In this document: positions 57,229 to 64,000 of the stretch, piece after piece
Layout of the letters: each line of letters starts with the position of its first letter
How positions within the stretch are numbered: the first letter of the stretch is position 1
From: Nitrospirota bacterium
Lineage (GTDB): Bacteria; Nitrospirota; Thermodesulfovibrionia; Thermodesulfovibrionales; UBA9159
Direction: 5' to 3'
Assembly: GCA_023475105.1 (NCBI GenBank)
Contig: JAMCWJ010000094.1
Location: 50,626-114,625 of the forward strand
DNA: 64,000 bases
Notes under the pieces: model-generated
The model's input: the letters and a program-made list of their open reading frames with translations, nothing else
Databases searched by the model: none
Told to the model about the DNA's origin: nothing
Made by a program: the position numbers and the translations under genes

Positions 57229-58479
57229 ATGAACTATTGTCTCAAAATGGATCTCAACGGCCGTGAAAACCCGCCCTCGGGCCCGGCCCTCACCTATTGG
57301 GACGCCATAAAACGAAAACTTGCCCCTCTCGACGCGAACGCTCTGCTCGCAGGGGCGAGGCGAAGGACTCGTCTCGAAGACTTCGGCGATCCCCCTTGCG
57401 AGGAGGCGCTGCGCGTCCTCGTCGATGCCTGCAACACGGAAGCACGACTCAGCTTTTTCGGGCAGTTTGCCGCCCGTCAGCACCTGCAGCACCTGCTCGA
57501 TACGAGATTGAGGCTCGAAAGCTGGTGGCGCCAAAGGCCTGAGATCCTGGAACGCCCCATCGACCGGCCTCTCATCATTACCGGTTTACCGAGAAGCGGC
57601 ACTACCTTCCTTCACGATCTCCTGGCGCAAGATCCGGCCGGCCGCGTTCCTCTGACGTGGGAGACGATGTTCCCGCTTCCGTCCCCGACGCAAAAGCCGT
57701 TCGCTCGGGATGCGCGCATTGCAAAAGCGGAGAGACAACTCAGGCTGTTCCGCCGCATCAAGCCGGACATCTCGAAAGCCCATCCCGTTGGCGCCCTTCT
57801 CCCCCAGGAGTGCATAACTCTTATGAGCTATGTGCTTCAATCCGACGAGTTTCTCTGCACGTTTCGTATCCCCTCCTATGAGTCCTGGCTCAGGACAAGA
57901 GATATGACCCCCGTTTACGCTTTTCACCGGCGCTTCCTCCAGCATCTGCAGCACCTGTGTCCCGGTGAGAGGTGGGTACTGAAGGCCCCCGATCACGTCC
58001 ACGCACTGAAGGCCCTGTGTACGGTATATCCCGATGCGCAGCTCGTGTTTCTGCACCGCGACCCGCTGAAGGTGTTGGGCTCGGTGGCAAATCTGACGAA
58101 ATTGCTGTGGAGCGCGTTCAGCAGCGGCATTGATCCCCGCCAGGTGGGTCTGGACGAGGCCCGCGTCCTGTCCGAAAAGGTGCGAAACATCATGGAGTTT
58201 CAGGGTACTGCCTCCATGACTGATCGTCTCATCAATGTCAGGTACCTGGACCTCGTGCGCGATCCGTCCGCGACGGTCAGAAGCATATATGAACGTTTCG
58301 GGCTCGCTCTTTCCTTCCATGCGGAAGAGTGCATGCGCTCTTTCCTGCAGTCCGGTCGCAATAAGAACCGTATGAAGCACGTGTACGGCATCGAGGACTT
58401 CGGCCTCGACCCGGCCCGGGAAGACCCGCATTTTGCGGCCTACAGGGAACGCTTCGGCGTGGAGCGCGAAACCGCGTAA
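57229..58479 (+). CDS. Sulfotransferase family protein
   Basis: LIITGLPRSGTTFLHDLLAQDP (PAPS 5'-phosphosulfate loop), WVLKAPDHVHALKALCTVYPDAQLVFLHRDPLKVLGSVANL, INVRYLDLVRDPSATVRSIYERFGL. Confidence 0.87.
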   Translation: MNYCLKMDLNGRENPPSGPALTYWDAIKRKLAPLDANALLAGARRRTRLEDFGDPPCEEALRVLVDACNTEARLSFFGQFAARQHLQHLLDTRLRLESWWRQRPEILERPIDRPLIITGLPRSGTTFLHDLLAQDPAGRVPLTWETMFPLPSPTQKPFARDARIAKAERQLRLFRRIKPDISKAHPVGALLPQECITLMSYVLQSDEFLCTFRIPSYESWLRTRDMTPVYAFHRRFLQHLQHLCPGERWVLKAPDHVHALKALCTVYPDAQLVFLHRDPLKVLGSVANLTKLLWSAFSSGIDPRQVGLDEARVLSEKVRNIMEFQGTASMTDRLINVRYLDLVRDPSATVRSIYERFGLALSFHAEECMRSFLQSGRNKNRMKHVYGIEDFGLDPAREDPHFAAYRERFGVERETA

Positions 58480-58570
58480 TCTCAAAGGGAGGCGCCGGCA
58501 TATCCGGGCCGATGGGGCGCTTAGAGCCCACTCGCGGCCATGCGTTTCAGCCCGTGCAACAACGATGCGA

Positions 58571-59638
58571 TCACCTTTCCGAGGGAGTTCCAGCCCCGCT
58601 GCGCCTGCCTCTCCCGAGTGTCAAAAAATGCCTTCCCTCCAACCCCTGCCACACGAGAAGGCCGGGGATGCCGATGACAATGTCGCAGAACCTCTTGACG
58701 AGCGAGAGCGCGAGCCCAAGTTCCGGAGGTATCCCGAAGAGTCCTCCGACTACCATGTACCCTGCCTCCTGGGCGCCGAGTGAAGCGGGCATGATGAACG
58801 CGGCAGTACATACGACCTGGGAAAGACTCTCGATAATAAAGGCCTCGGCCCAGCCGGTCTCTTGCCCCATGAAGTGCAGGGCAAGCCGGATCTGGACGGC
58901 GCCCAGCACCCAGCCGAGGGTATGAAGGAACGTAGCCGCAGCCAGCCGGCGGCCGCTGCCATAGATCTCCCACAGCGCGTCATGGATACCTTCATTCTCA
59001 CCCGCAGGCTTCCATCCCCACTTCCGCAAGACCTTCAAAAGCACCCTTTCAAAAACCCTCAGAACACCAAGGCGCTGTGCAACCAGCAACGCGATCAGAG
59101 CCGGAAAAATCACCATCAGACCGAAAATGGACCATCGCAGAAGGTCATGATTCCCTCCCCTCTCCATCAGAATCGAGACCCCGGCGACGGAAAAGAAAAA
59201 CTGCGAGAGCACTTCGACGGTTCTGTCGGCAACAATGCCGGCGCTCGCCACATTCACACCGGTTCCCTGCAGCACTTGCAGCCGGACTCCCGCGATGTCT
59301 CCTCCGACGTGCGCCACAGGCAGCAGGGAGTTGATGGATTCGCGGATCCACCGAAGGGTAATCAAAAGCTTTGCGCGCGCAGCCCGCTCCGGACTGAACA
59401 GTACCCGCCACGCCAGACCGCAGAGGACAATGGCCGTGAAATGCAGGAAAACGATCGGACCGAGCCCCCAGCCTATCCGCCATACGGCGCCTCCGACGGC
59501 GGAAAAGCTGTGATACCCGACAAGGGCAGTGCTGATCGCCAACCCGATGATCAAAGTGAAGACGACCCCTGTACGCACGCCACTTCCCGGGAAAAGCCCC
59601 GGGTCGCTTCGCTTTATGGGGGCATCTGCTGAGGACAT
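58571..59638 (-). CDS. Lysylphosphatidylglycerol synthase TM-region / HpnL-like membrane protein
   Basis: RWIRESINSLLPVAHVGGDIAGVRLQVLQGTGVNVASAGIVADRTVEVLSQFFFSVAGVSIL...AFIMPASLGAQEAGYMVVGGLFGIPPELGLALSLVKRFCDIVIGIPGLLVWQ. Confidence 0.82.
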   Translation of the reverse strand: MSSADAPIKRSDPGLFPGSGVRTGVVFTLIIGLAISTALVGYHSFSAVGGAVWRIGWGLGPIVFLHFTAIVLCGLAWRVLFSPERAARAKLLITLRWIRESINSLLPVAHVGGDIAGVRLQVLQGTGVNVASAGIVADRTVEVLSQFFFSVAGVSILMERGGNHDLLRWSIFGLMVIFPALIALLVAQRLGVLRVFERVLLKVLRKWGWKPAGENEGIHDALWEIYGSGRRLAAATFLHTLGWVLGAVQIRLALHFMGQETGWAEAFIIESLSQVVCTAAFIMPASLGAQEAGYMVVGGLFGIPPELGLALSLVKRFCDIVIGIPGLLVWQGLEGRHFLTLGRGRRSGAGTPSER

Positions 59639-59891
59639 ATCACCTTTCTTTCCTTTTCCTTGCGGGTGCGCCGGATCTTTTCATCACGTCAATTATATCC
59701 TGCTTCACCATTTGTCACAAGGCACAGAGGGGATACGGGTACTACAGGGAGATACGTCGGGAAGGAAATGCCTTCACTCCGTTACTGATGCTGCAGCGAA
59801 AAACCCGGTCAGGGAGCTCTTCTGACGGTCCTGCACGGCGAGGCGCGGACGAGAAAGTCTGAACATTCTCCGGAACCCGGTCGGGGCATCC

Positions 59892-59934
59892 CTATGACGG
59901 CCGTCATAGCAGGCCGAATCCGTCCTGCTATAAT
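59892..59934 (+). promoter_or_regulatory. 18-bp perfect palindrome (FNR/FixK-like half-sites) and TATAAT -10 box
   Basis: CTATGACGGCCGTCATAG at 59892-59909 (TATGAC-GG-CC-GTCATA); TATAAT at 59929-59934; gene start at 59963. Confidence 0.6.
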
Positions 59935-59962
59935 GTAGGAGAAAGGAAAAAGGAGGTCTTGT

Positions 59963-60373
59963 ATGGACAGGTTCGTAAAGAATTTCATAGGGATGAGCAT
60001 CATCTATCTCTTCATCGCATCGCTCTTTGGAGTAGCGATGCTCGCATCCCCCCCGATGGTCTCTCTCAAGTTCGTGCACTCTCATCTGAATCTTCTCGGA
60101 TGGGTGTCGATGATGATCTACGGCGTAGGGTATCATATTCTGCCGAGGTTCACCGGGAAACCGCTGAAAAGCCCGAAGTTGGGGGAAATACAATTCTGGC
60201 TCGCGAATATCGGTCTCATCGGCATGCTTTTTTTCTACGTCCTGGAGAGTACCAACCCTGAAACCGGTGTTTACAAGACACTGACTGTCGTCTTCGGGCT
60301 CGTCGAGGCATTGTCGGTATTCCTCTTCTTTTATAACATGCTCGCGACGATCTATGCGAAATCGGAGGAATGA
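59963..60373 (+). CDS. Stand-alone cbb3/NorB subunit I-like four-TM protein
   Basis: MDRFVKNFIGMSIIYLFIASLFGVAMLASPPMVSLKFVHSHLNLLGWVSMMIYGVGYHILPRFTGKPL...; resembles the first TM block of heme-copper oxidase subunit I (VHSHLNLLGW, GxxYHILPRF). Confidence 0.75.
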   Translation: MDRFVKNFIGMSIIYLFIASLFGVAMLASPPMVSLKFVHSHLNLLGWVSMMIYGVGYHILPRFTGKPLKSPKLGEIQFWLANIGLIGMLFFYVLESTNPETGVYKTLTVVFGLVEALSVFLFFYNMLATIYAKSEE

Positions 60374-60506
60374 TCGGGAAGTTTTCACTTTTGAAGATAG
60401 TTCCGATGCGATCAAGGGCAGACTTTTTTCGCAGGGGGAGACTTCCCGCCCCTGTCGGGCAGCCGGTGACCGCGCATGAAGGGAATCCACGCGCGACAAG
60501 GAGGCA

Positions 60507-61187
60507 CTAATAGCAGAGGGCCTTCAGTTTCCCGGGGTTCTTTATCGTTATTCTCCCCTCTTTTTCCGCCATGATTCCGGCCTTCTTGAGCTTGGATATC
60601 GTCCTGATCGAAGTCTCGACGGTCGTCCCGACCATCTCGGCGATGTCCTGCTTCGTGAGCCTCATCTCGATCACAATTCCCTCGTCCGTCTTTCTTCCCG
60701 TCTTGTCCGACAGTTTGAGCAGGAGCGAAGCGATCCGCGCCTCCACCCTTTCGAGCGCGATGTTCTTCAGGGTCTCGTGCGATTCCTTCATTCTGTCCCC
60801 GACCTGCTGCGCCATGCAGTACATGAGATTCGGGAATCTGTCGAGGACCCTCATCAGGTTCGACCGCGAGATCTTCAGTAGCTTCGAGTCCTCCATCGCC
60901 ACGGCATTAGCGGGATAAGGAAACCCTCTGAGGACTGCAAGACCCCCGAAAAAATCGCCGGGATGGATTACTTCGAGGATGATCTCCTTGCCGTCCATAG
61001 AGAGTTTGGTGATCTTCACCTTTCCTTCGGTCACAATATAGAGCCACTCCGAAGGGTCTCCTTCAGAAAAGATCGCTTCCTTTTTCCTGAATGACACGGG
61101 AATCAGATAGGGGGCGACTTCTTTGAGTTCAGAACCGTTGAGGGTGGTGAACAGGGCTATCTTGCCGGGTTCTCTCATCATCGATGA
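60507..61187 (-). CDS. Crp/Fnr family transcriptional regulator
   Basis: IFSEGDPSEWLYIVTEGKVKITKLSMDGKEIILEVIHPGDFFGGLAVLRGFPYPANAVAMEDSKLLKISR...RLTKQDIAEMVGTTVETSIRTISKLKKAGIM. Confidence 0.93.
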   Translation of the reverse strand, partial: SSMMREPGKIALFTTLNGSELKEVAPYLIPVSFRKKEAIFSEGDPSEWLYIVTEGKVKITKLSMDGKEIILEVIHPGDFFGGLAVLRGFPYPANAVAMEDSKLLKISRSNLMRVLDRFPNLMYCMAQQVGDRMKESHETLKNIALERVEARIASLLLKLSDKTGRKTDEGIVIEMRLTKQDIAEMVGTTVETSIRTISKLKKAGIMAEKEGRITIKNPGKLKALCY

Positions 61188-61197
61188 AGGAAAAGGT

Positions 61198-61686
61198 TCA
61201 TTTCTTCCTGACGCCTTCTCTCGAGATCGCCACCTTGCCCGTCCTGACAAACTCCTTGATGCCCATCGGTTTCATCAGTTCGATGAAGGCCTCGATCTTC
61301 TTTTCGTCTCCTGTGATCTCTATGGTATAGGTCTTCTGGCTCGAGTCGACAATCCTCCCGCGGAATATCTCGGCGATATTCAAGACCTCGGGCTTGTCCT
61401 CCTGTCTCGGGGCGATCTTCACAAGGACCATCTCGCGTTCCACATGCTCGAGTTCGGTCATATCGGTGACTTTGATGACATCGATCAGCTTGTTCAACTG
61501 CTTGGTGATCTGCTCGATGATCTGATCGTCTCCCGTCGTCACGATCGTCATGGTCGATATCTGCGGGTCTATCGTCTCGCCGACGGAGAGGCTTTCGATG
61601 TTATATCCTCGTCCGCTGAAAAGTCCGGATATCCTCGAAAGAACGCCGAATTTGTTTTCCACAAGAACAGAGATTGTATGTCTCAT
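61198..61686 (-). CDS. ilvH: Acetolactate synthase small subunit
   Basis: [73 protein letters not shown]. Confidence 0.96.
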   Translation of the reverse strand: MRHTISVLVENKFGVLSRISGLFSGRGYNIESLSVGETIDPQISTMTIVTTGDDQIIEQITKQLNKLIDVIKVTDMTELEHVEREMVLVKIAPRQEDKPEVLNIAEIFRGRIVDSSQKTYTIEITGDEKKIEAFIELMKPMGIKEFVRTGKVAISREGVRKK

Positions 61687-61695
61687 TCCTTCTCC

Positions 61696-63426
61696 TTATT
61701 TGACCGCCTTTAGTTTCTTCTCCCCCTTTTTTTCAGTCTCCTCGAACAGCATATGGTCTATGGGCGCGCCTGCAGGCACCATGGGGAAGACCTTTTCCTT
61801 CCAGTCGATCACGAAATCCATAAATACCGGTTTCTTCACCCTGAAGGCTTCTTTCAGTACCGGCTCGACCTCGGAGGGCTTCGTTGCCCGTAAACCGAGG
61901 GCCCCGTACGCACGGGCAACTTCGACGAAGTCAGGGGTCACATCGAGATGGCTGTATGAGTAGCGTTCGTTAAAGAAGAGCTCCTGCCATTGCCTCACCA
62001 TGCCGAGATACCGGTTGTTCAGGATCGCCACCTTCACCGGGAGCTTGTTCACAATCGCCGTGGCGAGTTCCTGGATATTCATCTGGATGCTCCCATCCCC
62101 CGCAATGTCGATCACAAGCTTCCCCGGGTGCGCAAGCTGCGCCCCGATGGCGGCGGGAAAACCATAGCCCATCGTCCCGAGTCCGCCCGAGGAGAGCCAC
62201 GTCCGCGGTTTGTCATACTTGTAAAACTGAGCTGCCCACATCTGGTTCTGCCCGACCTCGGTCGCAATGATGGCGTCGCCTTTTGTGAGCTCGTAAATCT
62301 TCTCGACGACAAACTGCGGCTTTATCACCTCGTCGCTCCAGGTGTACGTCATCGGCCTCTCGGCCTTCCACGCCTCCACCTGTTTGAGCCAGGCCTTTCT
62401 CACTTCTTCCCACTGCTCCTGGATCTCTTCCTTCAGGATCTTGTTCAGGACGGTCAGCACGCGCCTGACATCGCCGACGATCGGGATGTCGACTCTCACG
62501 TTCTTTCTGATCGAAGTCGGGTCGATATCGATATGGATGATCTTCGCATGAGGAGCAAAGGCGTCTATCTTTCCCGTGACCCTGTCGTCAAAGCGCATCC
62601 CTATGGCAATAAGCAGGTCCGAATCCTGCACGGTGCGGTTCGCGTAGTATGTTCCGTGCATGCCGAGCATGCCGAGGGAGAGGTCATGCGTGCCCGGGAA
62701 ACCGCCGAGACCCATGAGGGTCATCGCCACGGGGATACGGGTAAGCTCCGCGAATTCATGGAGCTCCTTCGCCGCCCCCGAACTGATCACCCCGCCCCCG
62801 GCTATGATCACGGGCTTCTTCGCCTTCGCGATGAGGTGGGCGGACTGGGTGATCATGTATTTGTTGCCTTCATAGGTCGGTTTGTAGCTCCGCACGTCGA
62901 TATGCGGCCAGTGGAACTCCGTTTTTGCGGTCGTCACGTCCTTGGGAAGGTCGATGAGGACCGGGCCGGGCCTTCCGGTTGTCGCGATATGGAAGGCCTC
63001 CCGGATAATCTTCGAGAGCTCATTCACGTCCTTCACGAGGTAATTGTACTTTGTACACGGCCTGGTTATCCCGACGATGTCGGCCTCCTGAAAGGCATCG
63101 TTACCGATAAGCATGGTAGGCACCTGCCCGGACAGAACCACGAGAGGGATCGAATCCATGCATGCCGTTGCGATACCCGTTACGGTATTCGTCGCCCCGG
63201 GGCCTGAGGTCACGAGGGCGACCCCGGCCTTCCCGGTCGCCCTGGCATAGCCGTCCGCCGCATGGATCGCTCCCTGTTCGTGTCTCGTCAGAATCAGCTG
63301 CACATCCTTGGTGTCGTACAAAGCGTCGAAAATATTCAGGACCACGCCGCCCGGGTAGCCGAAGATATGCTTCACCCCTTCCCTTCTCAGGGATTCGATA
63401 ATGATTTCAGACCCCGTCATCTTCAT
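61696..63426 (-). CDS. ilvB: Acetolactate synthase large subunit
   Basis: [103 protein letters not shown]...[16 protein letters not shown]. Confidence 0.97.
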   Translation of the reverse strand: MKMTGSEIIIESLRREGVKHIFGYPGGVVLNIFDALYDTKDVQLILTRHEQGAIHAADGYARATGKAGVALVTSGPGATNTVTGIATACMDSIPLVVLSGQVPTMLIGNDAFQEADIVGITRPCTKYNYLVKDVNELSKIIREAFHIATTGRPGPVLIDLPKDVTTAKTEFHWPHIDVRSYKPTYEGNKYMITQSAHLIAKAKKPVIIAGGGVISSGAAKELHEFAELTRIPVAMTLMGLGGFPGTHDLSLGMLGMHGTYYANRTVQDSDLLIAIGMRFDDRVTGKIDAFAPHAKIIHIDIDPTSIRKNVRVDIPIVGDVRRVLTVLNKILKEEIQEQWEEVRKAWLKQVEAWKAERPMTYTWSDEVIKPQFVVEKIYELTKGDAIIATEVGQNQMWAAQFYKYDKPRTWLSSGGLGTMGYGFPAAIGAQLAHPGKLVIDIAGDGSIQMNIQELATAIVNKLPVKVAILNNRYLGMVRQWQELFFNERYSYSHLDVTPDFVEVARAYGALGLRATKPSEVEPVLKEAFRVKKPVFMDFVIDWKEKVFPMVPAGAPIDHMLFEETEKKGEKKLKAVK

Positions 63427-63512
63427 GCCTGCAAGCTCCTTTAAGGTTTTACAATTCTACCAAAACAGCGGATAAAAGGAAATAAACTTTTCCCGCAGAG
63501 GTGGTCGGTTTC

Positions 63513-64000
63513 TCACTTCATCACCGCACCATTGCCCGCGGAACTGACGCCGCGCGCATATCGAGAAAGGTACCCTTTTCTTATCTTCGCCTTCGGAGGC
63601 TTCCACTGGGAGAGTCTTTTTCGTATCTCGTCATCCGGCACCATCAGGTCTATCCTTCTCTTCCGGATATCTATCCTGATCCTGTCGCCGTCCCGTATCA
63701 CCGCAATCACCCCGCCTTCCATCGCCTCCGGCGATATGTGTCCGATGCAAGGCCCCCTCGTGCCGCCTGAGAACCTGCCGTCGGTGATGAGGGCGACCGA
63801 TTCGCTCAGTCCCATTCCGGCAATCGTCGCGGTGGGGGAAAGCATCTCCCTCATACCCGGGCCGCCCTTCGGCCCCTCGTACCTGATCACCACGACATCG
63901 CCCGGTCGGATCTTCCCCGCGAGGATCGCCTCCATGCCCCCTTCCTCCGAGTCATACACCCTGGCTGCGCCCTCGAACTGCATCACGCCCTGACTCACCT
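63513..64000 (-). CDS. ilvD: Dihydroxy-acid dehydratase, C-terminal part (runs off window end)
   Basis: [98 protein letters not shown]. Confidence 0.96.
   Translation of the reverse strand, partial: VSQGVMQFEGAARVYDSEEGGMEAILAGKIRPGDVVVIRYEGPKGGPGMREMLSPTATIAGMGLSESVALITDGRFSGGTRGPCIGHISPEAMEGGVIAVIRDGDRIRIDIRKRRIDLMVPDDEIRKRLSQWKPPKAKIRKGYLSRYARGVSSAGNGAVMK

Noticed and set aside
61990-63207. 405-aa plus-strand ORF opposite ilvB
   Set aside because: Antisense of acetolactate synthase large subunit.
1-64000. CRISPR arrays, rRNA genes, prophage modules
   Set aside because: No regularly spaced direct repeats, rRNA-like sequence or phage structural genes were seen.

Overview
A 64 kb bacterial chromosomal window, mostly densely packed housekeeping genes. 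Gene content loosely suggests a Nitrospirota- or Desulfobacterota-like organism, but this is inference only. The first ~15 kb and the ~38.3-40.2 kb segment are accessory: decayed gene fragments, a VapBC-like pair, and a REP-associated Y1 transposase with hairpin ends. Recognisable genes: P-type ATPase (partial), UspA, AsmA, two PLD/cardiolipin-synthase-like proteins, GH57, TreY, YihY, VapBC-like, tRNA-Pro(GGG), MerR, IHF-alpha, TatA/C, HEAT plus HD-GYP, PriA-like, RibF, CoaE, NadA, a sulfite dehydrogenase cluster, PyrD/PyrK, GreA, ProS, RNase G, LysS, LolC/E-like, NAPRTase, DinB, RarA, M3 peptidase, RNase H, U32 peptidase, Pcm, SecG, TpiA, Crp/Fnr, IlvH/IlvB/IlvD (partial). Strongest leads: (1) a periplasmic TlpA/thioredoxin-like ORF whose active-site CxxC reads W-TGA-P-E-C, a candidate selenoprotein (UxxC) that the ORF track splits; (2) a secreted proteasome-like Ntn-hydrolase whose signal-peptide cleavage would expose a Thr1 nucleophile; (3) a PriA homologue with intact zinc-binding cysteines but degenerate helicase motifs; (4) an FNR-type palindrome at about -41 upstream of a stand-alone cbb3/NorB-like mini-protein, close to a Crp/Fnr gene; (5) several gene fossils, including an alpha-glucan phosphorylase/DUF389 chimera and a twice-frameshifted CsbD. 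All calls come from reading the sequence and translations; no database search was run.
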